DNA of 64,000 nucleotides, from the NCBI GenBank assembly GCA_032158295.1, contig CM063254.1:7544614-7608613 (forward strand). Reading direction: 5' to 3'. Shown here piece by piece: positions 1-12,700 of this stretch. Under the pieces are notes generated by a model. It had not been told where the DNA came from, did not search any database, and saw nothing but the letters and a program-made list of their open reading frames with translations. Origin of the DNA: Pycnopodia helianthoides (Eukaryota > Echinodermata > Asteroidea > Forcipulatida > Asteriidae). The position numbers were made by a program, and so were the translations under genes. How positions within the stretch are numbered: the stretch's first letter is position 1; each line of letters starts with the position of its first letter.

Positions 1-76
1 TCTTCTTCTGCATTGATAAAAGGTTAATATGTGTTATTCAAAGGTAGTGTCATAGATTTGTAAATACTCAAGCAAT

Positions 77-455
77 TAATGACCATAAAAGCTTACTTGG
101 TGAGAAGCACTGCAGCTGTTTGTAGATAAAAACTGTTTTGAGACAGGATTCCCTTCAAAGAAATATGGTTTGGATCATTTTTAACCCCAAAACATTTGAA
201 TCTGAGAACATGAATCATTTCTCAGATAACTGAGGTTTGTTTTAGTCTGTTCCCGAATGCTGCGGCGCAGAGATGTGGTTGGACTGCTGTCACCTTGCTA
301 AACTTGGATGGATTTGAAGCTCTTGAGAAATACTGCAACAGTTTTGTTGCTGTTTTCTCAGAAGTAGACACTGGATTCAGCTGAAACTTTCACAGGTGAC
401 TTTTGTTTTATCTTCATTAATAATTTTGCATATAAACATGATAAAAAAGCATTCA
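77..455. mobile_element. MITE-like repeat, family D
   Basis: Contains ACCATAAAAGCTTACTTGGT, GCACTGCAGCTG, and CAGCTGAAACTTTCACAGGT in the same order as copies at 31604-31986 (inverted) and 34662-35045. It occupies most of the sequence to the left of ferlin exon 26. Ends are approximate. Confidence 0.6.
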
Positions 456-581
456 GAAATTTCATGATATTATCCCAGGTCGGTTACATATAAGCGTCCT
501 CTGAAGTTGAAGAGTTGAAACGAATCAACTCATTCCATAAACCAGTGAATGTATTATTTAAATGTCAATGATGTGACTTAC

Positions 582-704
582 TGCCAGTGACTTGGGATCC
601 ACCACAGGATTCTTGATCGTACCCAGCGACGACGTCGACACAGATGATATGTCTTCTCTACAGCCCCCAACTTGCGATGGTAGCCTCAACGCAGTACTCA
701 AAAC
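582..704 (-). CDS. DYSF-like: Ferlin exon 26 (inner DysF), reading frame broken
   Basis: Acceptor TTGCTAG, donor CACTGGCA|GTAAGT. Entering in phase from exon 25 it reads [14 protein letters not shown], then hits TAG. Shifting one base at the five-C run 664-668 restores [15 protein letters not shown], which aligns with the EKMYxTHRRRRWVR of other DysF ferlins. After WVR a second frame (VVDPKSLA) also looks protein-like, so a second slip near 621-625 is possible. Either assembly error in a homopolymer or a real lesion. Exon identity is sure; its exact reading is not. Confidence 0.7.
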
Positions 705-3700
705 CTAGCAATGCATAAATCACATTTAAAAATGTCATATGGATAATTCAGATACCATACATGATAATTATAATAATAATTAATTAAGCATTTTATTAGC
801 GTTTTTACGCAGAAAGAGAAGAGAATAAATAGCCTAGTAAGCAAAATAAGTCTGGAAAAGGTGAGTTTTAAGCAATGTTTTGAATTCAGTAAGTGAAATG
901 GCATGACGTGTTTGATAAGGAAGATAGCGCTATCAACCCGCATCTTTCGGATCGGACATTTAGCGGACTTGAGATTCCCGATCTTGACCCTTGTGTTCTT
1001 GAGCAGGACACCTAACCGATATTGCTTCGTCCTTCGGATGGGATGTAAAGCTTATGGTCCTGTGTGTTGTGTAATGCCCGTAAAAGAACCCAGCACGCTT
1101 AGTGGAAAGAGAAGGGGTTTGCCCCGGTGTTACTGGCATGCTTGGCTACAGTTTGCACCACACACCTTATAAAACCTTACAAGGTGCTTTATAAAATGGG
1201 TCTGATGATTCAAAGCTCTGCAAATCTGTCACAAAAACTAACGAGTGAAATATCAGGCCACGATCGCCGATCAATGGCAGATACCAGCACTTTAAAAGAG
1301 TTCATCATTATTTTTCTTGGCCGTTGTGACATTCTTGCTCTTCAAACACTTGTATCTTGTAAAGGCCATTTTTGTTCATACAATGTATTCGCACTGGTAC
1401 GTTTTTTTTTCTTCAAACTGAGACAATCTTACCTTCCTCATCCACTGCTCTGTTGATGTCCAGTTGCCATGCATCCTCCCAATCCAGCCTCTGGTGTTTC
1501 AACTCCTCACGGGCTGCACAAGCGTCTCCTTTCTGTCAGGAGTCACAATAATCACATTTGATGTCCTGTATTTCAAGTCTGTAATTGCTTAACTCAGCAT
1601 GTGGCCAAGATGACAATTCCTTCAATAAACTATACTGGAACATATATCTATAGAAAATCTGATATCACTGGTCAATGTAACTTGAGTAACAGTGGAATTG
1701 AACCTACACTGTATCATCTATCTACAGGAACTCTGATAGCAATGTGGAATTGTCCCATATATCTACAAAAACTCTGATATCAGTAGTAACTGTAATGCGA
1801 GTAACAATGAAATTGCCACAATCATTTATCTACAGGAACTCTGATATCAATGGGAATGCCTTATTACAAAATCTGATATCATATATGTAAGGAGTAACAG
1901 TGAATTCCAATTTCACGGACTCTGATATCAGGCAATGTAATTGTAACTGAATTACTATATCTATCACAAGAATTCTGATATCAGTAGTAATTGTAACGTG
2001 AGTAACAGTGAAATTCCCCTTATAATCTATCTACAGGAACTCTGATATCAGTGGTCAATGTAATGTGAGTAACAGTGAAATTACTCCTATCATCTATCTA
2101 CAAGAATTCTGATATCAGTAGTAATTGCAACGTGAGTAACAGTGAAATTCCGTCTATCATTTATATACAGATACTCTGACATCAGTGGTCAATGTAACAC
2201 GAGTAACAGTGAAATTGCCCATATCATCTATGTACAGGAACTCTGATATCAATGGTTCAATGTAACGTGAGTAACAGTGGAAATGCCCTTATCATCTACC
2301 AACGAGAATTCTCATATTAGTGGTCAATGTAATGCAAGTCACAGCAAACTTTCCCTTGTCTAGAAGAATAGAAGAATAACTGTTGACTTTACCACATTGG
2401 TGAATGCAACCGACGACTGTCCCCAGTAGCCACCGGGAATGTTTCTGGATTCATGTTCGTACACATCCTCCAAGAACTTGGACATCCCAGCATCGGCATC
2501 ATACAACAGACTAATACAAACAAATACAAAATTGAATCTTCATTGTTATACAAATAAGGCCTAATAAAAAAATATTCTTTGTTTCCTTTAAACATGCTGG
2601 AAAAAAGGGTAAGTAGGTACGAAAGAAAAAAAGTATTTCAGGAAATTTTATTTTTTACAGTTGCACATGTTCCGGTTTAATTAATAAATGTCACATGACC
2701 TGCAATCCTCCAATCCAATGACAGGGATCTACTTGAGTGTTATACAACAAGAATTATCCTACAATACACTGTATAGAGTGAAGAGCAACAAAAACTATTG
2801 ACATTTTAAAAATTAAGACTTTTTTTATAAATTTATTTTACCTGAGTTCTGGGCTTTCAAACCAGTCTCCCTCCCAGCGCCATCCCTCTGGTACTTTGAA
2901 GCTTTCCTTCTTCAACTTGATCTAGATACATCAGTAAACAATTCAGAACGCCCAGGGCATCAAATCTCCAAATTATCACAATGCAAAGGGTTTTGTAGCT
3001 TAGAATTTACACTGGGCCAGAAAAATTTTCTACAAGACCTTAAATATTCAGTCTTGTAGTCCAGAACTTACACCAGACAAGAAACTTTCTTACAGACCTC
3101 AAATATTTATTTCCTCTTTATATTTGGTAATAAACTACAAGGGATCTGACTGGGTAAATTTAATTAAATTTTTGGGTAAACAGAGAAACATTGACTAGAG
3201 CGGGATTTACACCTGCTTCCTCCAGATGAATGTGCCGCACTCTACCAGCTGCGCCAACTAGCCCTATGTTGTCGGTCTCCCTATTTTGTCAATATCTTTG
3301 TTTGGGGTGCCAGTCAGAAGCCATTCAACTGCAACTGCCATGTAACCAGGGATCACACTCAAGTTTACAATATAACCTGGAATCAGCAGCAGAGGGTTCA
3401 AATGCTCTGTACATTGTTTCGCAGTGAGTTTTTTATTAATTCCTAAATTTTGATGATATTCAATCAGAACGGCCTTGATTTTAAACTGACTGGCGCAAAT
3501 ATTCCTCTTTGGTACATGTATGTATGTTCGATGTTGTCATGTTTCAAATTTAGCTCTGAAAGTGTATTGGATAAAATGACATTTTACACCATTTTAATGT
3601 GAGTTAGAGACTTGTAGTTTTCTCCCACTTTTATGAGGACTCTATCTATTGGAAAATGAGTGCATCACAAAACTGAATTTTGACCTTGGAGACCGTCTTT

Positions 3701-6700
3701 TAAATCTCATCCTACCTTGCCGGATACATCAGAGAATTTGGGTCTCGGCAACGCTCTGCTTGTCCAGTTGCCAATGATGCTCATCTGATTCTCATACTGT
3801 CAAGGAACAAACAATAAAACACTGTTAGTAATAACTATAATAGATTGCTGTGAAAGATGGTGATTTGGTAAGGGTTAAATTTCGCTTGAATCATTGATCG
3901 AGTTAAATTGTTACCGCCTCGCTCAGTTCATCAGCCAGGGGAAAACGCTGACTGACACAATATGATGTACTGGACCTTACTTTCGGAAAGCTGCAACGCT
4001 GAAAATACTGCTTAGCAAATTTTGTCGCTAAGCAAAAAATGAGTAGGGGGCACCAGTCGCAATAGTGTCAACTTTATGGAATTTTGGCTGGTGACCTGTT
4101 TCTCCTCGGCAAGTTTTTTGTGCCCACAGCTTTACAAAATTGTGCCCGGGCGGAGACATAAGATAACAATGACTAATAATCTCACAGTTTCAGCGAAGAC
4201 GGCGATGGAAGAATCGGTCATTGCGGACTGGAATTGCTCCGAGTCTCCCTCCAGTCCCAGCCACAGCTTCATGCGTAACATGGCTGGAATCGTCTTGGCT
4301 CCAATGTTCATGGAACTCTTCCCAGCGAACTGAAACACATAAACAAGAGACGGGGAGTCAGTTTCACGCAATCACCAGCAACTTAGAATCCCTAGTTTAA
4401 TTCTTTCATTACTTCTTAACATTCATTCGTTCTAAATTCTAATTGTAATGGTAATTTGGAAATGATGTTTTTAAAGTAAGGACGCCCATGGAAATAAGTC
4501 TCCATTATTGGTTTTGATGGGTTTTTATCCAGGATGAACTAAGACAATGTACTTGTGTTTTATTCTTGTACTGTGTTGCAATGTTGTTGTTTTTCTGCGA
4601 CAAACCTCAAATAATCCATCAACAAGACTCAGTTCTGTAAGATTACTTTCATTTGATCCTCAAGGGAAAAAAAAGGAACATCTGATTGAGTAAAAAGGGG
4701 TGATCTACACACGGTGTAGCCTTGATAAGTTTATTCAAAGGGGCAGTTAATTATCTTATTGAATTTCTGAGAACAAATACGTGGTTAATCAGGTTTAAGA
4801 TATCATGCCTTCCTAATATAAATGTCTAGCTCTATTCTAATTAGTTGGGAAATCCACTACGCATCGGCAATTAACACACAAACGTGCCTCTCACAAACTA
4901 CACTTATTTCTTTTCTAGAAAAACCTCACATATACTGCAGCATCCGAATCATATTTCTTGTGGGTTATTTTTGAGTTTGTGACAGATCTATGGCAACAAC
5001 TATGGGTAGCCTTAGCCCTGGTAGGACATCAACAACGGAAGAGTCCAACCTGGGCTAGGGTAGCCTAGGGTTTTTGTTCTCGGAAATTAAGATTTCATCT
5101 ATCTTTAAGAACTAAGTGCTGATGAAAACATTGGAGGTGTTGACAGCCACAGTACAGGTTGTGTCCAAATCAAGCGGCTACGGCTATGGCTACGGCTACG
5201 GCCAGTGGCTGCAGGAGAAAAACATTGAAGAATAGGCCTCTTCAGCGATCCTGCCACAGCCACTGTTGAAGCTGTCAATGTGGACAGTGCCTGAAACCAT
5301 ATTGGCAGCTGCAGCTGCGGCTACGACTGTTGCTAAGGATGCACTATACTTCAATGCATGATGATGCCAAAAATCTAGCTGTAGCCATAGCTATAGCCGC
5401 CAATTCGGACACGGCCTAATACTTGGATGGTTGAAGACTGAAAAGAATCAAGATCGGTAGTGTGTATGACTTGGAAGGAAAGAATAAATCTCTCTCCGTT
5501 TACAGGGATGATGCAAAAAGGATGGACAATTTTTTATTTGTGAAAAAAGTATAATGTTTAAACCTTCTTTGCATTAATACAGGCCTGGAATGGCATCTTT
5601 GAGAGGGCAAGGCCATTTTCATTTTGCAAAGGGCACTTCCATTGGAAAATCTTACAGTCTATGGGAAGCTTTTGAAAGGGCACAAAGGCCAAGGCCAAGA
5701 CCAAGGCCAAGCAATGGAGGCCATGGCCTCCGTGGCCGTGGCCTTCGTGTAATTCCAGGCCTGTTAATAATGAGTGCTACAATTTGATTACAACTTTGTT
5801 ATAAGAATAGAACAAGAGTAGTAGAAAGATATTTTCTTTGTGGTATGTGGACAGAAATTCGTATGGTTCGATATTTCCATTTTGGCTATCATCTCAATAC
5901 AACTTTGGGCTCATGGAAGTTTTCAGTTTAAAAAGACTGCAAGGAAATAAAGAAGAATCAAGTGAAATGATGAATAGTTTTGAGTGTAATGGTTATATAT
6001 AGAATGGATTGTCTGAAGTCCAGCAGAAGGATTGAAGCGAATGTGACTGGCAGAAAGCTGTAAATAATTTCACCATTTTCAAAAGACTGTGCTCAAAACA
6101 AGAGGCCATTGCCACTTTTTCGCATTGACACCACAAGTCAATTTGGTTGGTATGCATTTCTTTTCCCCACACTTAAACACTCATGCAAGCTAAAGTGAAT
6201 CTCAAGGAAAACTGCATTGGTGATCGTATCGTCAATGCAGTTTATTTTGGTTCAGCATAGAAACAGAAAAGCCATTCAAACTTGAGTCTTATTCCAGAAC
6301 CACACATATCACAGTAATGTATTACATGTATTTGTACTTTTTTGATGTTGTGGTCATTTTATATAATATCTACATTTCATCTTATGACCTTCTGCAGTAA
6401 GTCTCGGTGCAAGACCTTCTTGTTTTGATTTGTCACAATTTTCAGTGCATGAGGACTTATCATCCACAAACTGCCCACACGAGAAGGTCTTGGGAATCTC
6501 TCAATTGTCGGGGGGCAGTTCGTGCCGGGAGAGTGGTTTGTGGATGATAGCGCCCTCTTGCAGGGAAAATTGTAACAAATCAAAATGAGAACGTCCTGCA
6601 CGGAGACTATCTGCTGGTAAAAACATTGCATTAATAATAATACAGCAACCCCAATTAGAATACCCATCATCCACAGTGTGTTAATAGCAAAATAAAATAT

Positions 6701-9700
6701 CCATGCCCATTTCACAAACTCCTTTGATATGGTTCCTGTCATACTCACACAATTTTGCAATGGTTGGTTACGTAAAAAACAAATCAAGAGTCACCGAGGT
6801 TAAATGTCAAAATTATTATCAATTAAAAGCATGCCAAAAGGTTTCACATATCCCGACACTAAATTGTCACCGTTAGTACCAGTCTGCATATATTAATAAT
6901 CATCTTAAAATCAACATACAAGCACGGCAACATGGAACACTCTACTTATCAGCCCTTCAACTTGATCTTTACTGAGAAATGTACCTCAGAAGAGATCAAG
7001 TTTGTTTGAAGGAAAAAACAGTTAAATTGTTCCTAATTGGGAAGGAAAAATCGACCAAGGTGCAATTTCATAAAGCTGTCAAGCAAAAAATACTGCTTAG
7101 CAAACTTTACCGAACTTCGACTGGTAACTAAGTTCGGCTAAGCAAGATTTGTTTGTGCTTACAGGCATTATGAAATTGGGCCTTTGTTATGCAAAATGCA
7201 GTATATGTTTGATGATGATGATGAATGCGGTTGATAATGTTCTGAGTCAAACTCTAATGTCCTTTTGGAGGATCTTTCAATCCTTCCCCTAACCCCAACC
7301 CAAACCCCCTCCACTCCAGCCCCAACCCCCTCCCCCTCCAACCCCTCCCCCTCCAACCCCTTCCCCTCCAACCCCTCCCCCTCCAACCCCTCCCCCTCCA
7401 ACCCCCCCTCCCCCTCCAACCAGGGCCCAGTTTCACAGAGCTCCTTACGCACAAAAAGTAACTAAGCAAAACAAAATTTAAGTTACCAGCCAAACTACCA
7501 TGGCACAAGTACAGTTTGTGTCTGGTATCCTGCTCATTTCTGCTTAGCAATATTTTCTGCTCAAGCAGCTCTATGAAATTGGGCCCAGTAAGTTCTTGTT
7601 TGTGTAGTTAAGCAAAATCACATCACTTCCCCCAATGAAAGTAGAAGTCATGAATATAGCATAAGGATGCAAGTATGAGGTTCCTCAAATTCATTACCGC
7701 CTCATTCAGCAGAATCCATTATTAGTTAGCCAAGTGCCACATTATTGTAAAACAATTTGTAGTAATTAAAGAGTATATAATAAAGGCACATAGTATCTGG
7801 AACACCCCCTTCAAAGACGCCAGCCATTATGAGAAAATCACTGCAATCTGAACGCAAGGAGCTTTAAATACTGACTAGAGCACTATTAACTTGCCTTGTG
7901 TGTTAGAAGCTACATGGGTGTGTTTAATGTGTACAAACCTATACATGTACATGCATGTAGAAGCTTGAAACTATGTACTGCTGTTGGACAGCTACTCTGG
8001 GCCCAAATTCATGGACCTACTCAAGTCTCTACTCTACTCTGTGCATTTTAAAATCCTGTGCATTTTTAAATCCTGCGCATTTTTAAATCCTGTGCATTTT
8101 AAAATCCTGTGCATCCTGTCAAATTTGGGGGTGAACAAAGAATAATTGACTAGGACGAGATTTGAACCTGCAACCCCCCGGATTAGCATGTCGGCGCTCA
8201 ACTAGCTGAGCTATCCAGCCCTAATGTTGGCGGTCTCCCTATTTTGTCAATATCTTCGTTCAGGTGTGCCAGTCCGAAGCCATTCAACTTGTAACTGCTG
8301 TATAGCCAGGGATCACACCCAAGTTAACGATACAACCTGGGAAGCGGCAGCCCGGGGGGGGGGGGGGGGGATCACCTTAAGGGAAATGCAACTCTTTTGA
8401 AAGCACAATCAGTTAATACATGTTTGTGTGCTTTAACTGGGAGTTATACAACTAGGCTCTTTATTTCTATCCATTTACAAATCAAGATATAGCGCTCTAG
8501 TCAATAATGTCTAGCTCTGGGATAAAATTACAGATTGAATGAGCTGTTCGCACTGTTGCACGAACACCTCAAAAATTTGAATGAAGAAAGATTACTCGTG
8601 CCCCATAACTCGTGTCGCTCAATAATTTAAGATTGTGAATATAGACCAAACCGTATGCGCAAGTGACGCACGCTGCGCCGCCATTGCTGGGATGCTGGCA
8701 GCGCCAGTTTTGTACTTAAAAATAGGGGGAATCTGTTGTCTTTTGACCTTTTTGTGCAATAAAACAATAAATGTCTGTTTTTGGGGGTGTTTTTCTTTTG
8801 AAAAATAATTGGTAGTTGGTAGTTTTGAAAATGGTAGTTTAGAAGAATTTTTTTTTAGCGTTTCCAATGTTGTACCATCACTCAAGCGGCCTAAAATGAC
8901 CGAGGTTTAGCATTAATTTAACAAACCCGTTTCAAAAGTCACTGTTACTATTGAGAACTGGGCCCCGATTTCATGGCACTGCTTACTGTTAAACTTTGCG
9001 CTAACCGTCAATAGAATCCTGAGCTTTTAACGTAACAAGCGCTGAATTTCAGGATAAGCAGCACCATAAGATTGGGACCAGCAGCCGATTTCACGAAGTG
9101 CTAGGATTAATCCTATCTCGAGTTAGGATGAGTAACTCGTCCTAACTTAGGATGGGTTCAATGTGTCCTAACGTCTATGGATACGGAACTGAACTCGTCC
9201 TAAGATTAATCCTAAGTTAGGAAGAGTTTGGTGAAACCGACGGCTGGGCTCTTGCCAAACTCCAAATAGGAACAACTTTGGATTACTAGCCTGTCAATGA
9301 GACCGAGAGCATTGACTCCAACAGACTGACAAAATAGTACCAGCACAGACCAGGGAAAAATCATGGTGCGATAGATCTTTATCAAAGTGTGGCCATCTTG
9401 TTTTTTTCCTTTCCCTCCTTCAAACCAAGTGTAAACCCAAACTGAGGCTTGAAGGAATAAATAGTCTGGTTCCTTAACGTGAAATGAGAATATGAACTGA
9501 AATTGCCACTGTGTGTCATGGGGAACCTGACGACGTGGATGGCCACACGGTGATAAGGGTCTAACATGAGGGATTTAGAAGACATGTTATTGGCATACAT
9601 AATAAAAAAGGCCATGTACAATGTGCAGTGAATGGGGTGCAATATGATGGTCGTCACCAGACTGGCTCAGTCTTGGACTACACACTACGTTCCTACCATT

Positions 9701-12700
9701 GCTGGCATCTGCTCTGGCGCCCTCGGTGGAGCTTCTGGCGTTTCTGGCTCCTGTCATGTTAGTGGGAGGGAAACTGTTTAATAAATGATAACATTCACAC
9801 CCCTCCCCCCTCAATCAAGCCCCACCTCCCCACCACGATGTTCACCTTAAAGGCACTGGACACTATTGGTAATTACTCCAAATAATTGTTAGCATAAAAA
9901 CTTACTTGGTAACGAGCAATGGAGAGCTGTTGATAGTAAAAAACATTGTGAGAAACGGCTCCCTCTGAAGTAACGTAGTTTTTGAGAAAGAAGTAATTTA
10001 TTTGAATTGATTTTGAGACCTCACGCGTGAGGTCTCGAAATCAAGCATCTGAAAGCACACAACTTCGTGTGACAAGGGTGTTTTTTCTTCTATTATTATC
10101 TCGCAACTTCGACGACCAATTGAGTTCAAATTTTGACAGGTTTGTTATTTTGTGCATATGTTGAGATACACCAAGTGAGAAGACTGGTCTTTGACAATTA
10201 CCAAAGGTGTTCAGTGTCTTTAAATCTACAGTGTGTGATGTAACAATCCACTAAACTACATGATGACTTGTACGGGCTTCCTTCAGTGTCCCTTGAGGCT
10301 ATGTAACATGACACAATTACAGACACCCCCATTCCGGGCAATCTCAAGGAAGGAAAACTTGGGATCTAGATGTTGCCCTTGCTTGTGAAACAAGCCAAAT
10401 TTCACTGCCAAATTGAGGCTGACAGTCATGATCGAAAATAATAATTTTGGATTGAACGAAGACAAATTTACTTGAACCTGCAACCTCAAGAAACGAGCAG
10501 GGGCTCTACCAACTGAGCTATCTAGCCCCTAATGTTGGCAGTCTCCCTATTTTGTCAATATCTTTGTTTGGGGATGCCAGTCAGAAGTCACTCAACCTGT
10601 ACCTGCCGTATAGCCAGGGATCACACCCAAGTTTACGATACAACCTGGGAAGTGGCAGGAGAGGATCACCTTGAGGGGATGCAACTTTATATTTCAAGTA
10701 ATAAACCACAAGGGAAAAAAGTGCCTGGGTCAATTTCTTTGGTTCAACCCAAAATTGTTACAAGTTTACCCAGTCAGTTTCCCTTGTGATTTATTACTTG
10801 ATTAAAACACCTCACAGACAATGGATGCAGATTTGAATTTAAGTTCTGATATGTATCTTGCAACAACCCTGTGCGTGTCATTCCCAGTAACACCTAAAAC
10901 CCCAATGGGAGACTTTTCGTGGACTCTAGGTGGCAGCAGACTGACCAGGTCAATATGTGCATGTCCAGAACCATCGACATTTATATACATGTAACTCACA
11001 CATAGATCCTTGTCATTTGCTTGGCGGAACACATGTCACCATTGATCCTTTATTTTGCAATGAATTTACTGCCGCCTTGTTGGACCGTCGTGACCGTCGT
11101 ATATGGATACAAATATAGGATGGTGACAAATTAAATTTTGATGCTTAGTTCTCAGCGTTGTTCAATAAATAATCGATCCCGCTTGTTCGTCCAATTGAGA
11201 GTGACATGGCAGATGAGGTTAGTGTCTACATGGTGTAATCTAAATTATTCAGACTGGGTTTTGGGTTTGTTTGTTTTTTCAGAGTCTTTAGAGTGTCGGA
11301 TGTACAACTTTTTGTGTCTATTTTTGTGTTCATCGCAAAAAACTTTCAAATGAAAATCATCTATGTGTGAGTTGTATAAAACAAATATTGTATGCACTTC
11401 GTTCGTGCATTGTCGCAGAATATAATCACTCCGTGAAACCTGGCTTTTCCATTTCACTCGGGTTGGCCTCGTGAAATGGAATTTTACAGATTTCACCTTG
11501 TGATTTTATTATTCTGCGACAATGTACTCCACATTCATTCAATATATTATCTGGTACATCTGCTGCTACCTATTGTTTCAAAGTCTCCCAATGCAATGTA
11601 CTTCAACATGCCATGGTGAATATATACTAAAGGTGTGCGACACGTACTTCCTATTAACGTCTACAACTGATACACAATCAAAAACGGTCAACGTTCAAAC
11701 GTGAGAAGTAACTCAGACATAAAGACGTAAGAGAACTTGATTAATCTCCAAGAAGAAGAAGAAATTACACTGCTCGCATAAAATACAAACACAAGTTAAA
11801 ATAAAATGTCATAATTGTGTGCACGTTGCACACAAACCACTTACCTTGAGGAAGACGCTGTTGAGCTTGCCGCAGAGTTTACCGCAGGCATCAGGGTGAG
11901 TGGCAGAATACAACAAGTCGTAGGCCGGTATGCGATGGAAAGCAATCCGCTTGCTTCCGCTGATCATCCATACAATCACATCGGGCATGCTGTTTTGAGG
12001 CTGAAATAATCACAAAAGCATTCTAGGAATTATTATACCATTAGACATGAGCATTTGCCCGTGGTCTCCTCCTCAAATTGTACACCGCTGGAGTCACTGG
12101 TAACTGCTTCCACCACAGCCTGTGTTTCCAGTGCTGCTGATTCCAGTTTGGTGATGTCACAACCTGGGTCCAATTTCATAGAGCTGCTTAAGCAGAAAAA
12201 ATTGCTTAACAACTGCTAAGCAGAAATGAGCAGGATACCAGTCACAAATTGTACATGTGGCATGGCAGTTTGGCTGGTAACCTTATTCTGGTAAGCATAA
12301 TTTTGTTGTGCTTAGCTACTTTTTGTGCTTAAGCAGCTCTATGAAATTGGGCCCTGACCATTCTCAGATGTTGTCCACCCAGAGACTCAATGACACCGAG
12401 GACTTTACCAACAGAGATCCAGGTGTTTTGATAGAGCGAGGAGTCCTGGCTTCGCTTTCGCGTACAAAACCAACTCGAGAACAAAGAGAAGTCCTTGGTT
12501 TACACGGTCGACAATTGTGTCGGTGTGGGCGTGTCTACCCACCGACATCAAGAACTTTCAACAAAAGGGATTTGGGTAGTTTTACAGACTGTCTTTATCA
12601 TTTTGCGGGGTTACATACCTGTGGGTAATAGTAATTGAATTGACTTTTGTGACCCCTGACCCACATATCGTCTTTTTATATATTGTCTTCGGATGTTTTC

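Larger units (their letters stand above)
4330..11844 (-). other. Ferlin intron 20 (7.5 kb)
   Basis: Holds family I and J palindromes, family A, B and E2 MITEs, a C-rich minisatellite and two SINE-like repeats listed separately. 4380-5100, 5800-7050, 7600-8000, 8400-8900, 9250-9840 and 10800-11840 show nothing recognisable. Frames there are AT-rich and isolated. Confidence 0.6.

Noticed and set aside
582..704. Reading exon 26 as [14 protein letters not shown]...VVDPKSLA, open from acceptor to donor
   Set aside because: It requires phase 0 entry, whereas exon 25 ends in phase 1, and its first half lacks similarity, while GFEYC and [14 protein letters not shown] in the other frames match DysF.
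5590..5787. 65-residue plus-strand frame with RPRPRPRP
   Set aside because: Low-complexity frame across the palindromic family J element; no homology and no splice context.
7168..7550. Gly/Glu- or Pro/Ser-rich frames on both strands
   Set aside because: Produced by the CCCCTCCAACC minisatellite and the adjoining MITE.
10450..10530. Possible tRNA gene on the minus strand
   Set aside because: A- and B-box-like text is present, but no closing acceptor stem, and the same sequence recurs in several decayed copies, so it is a SINE-like repeat.
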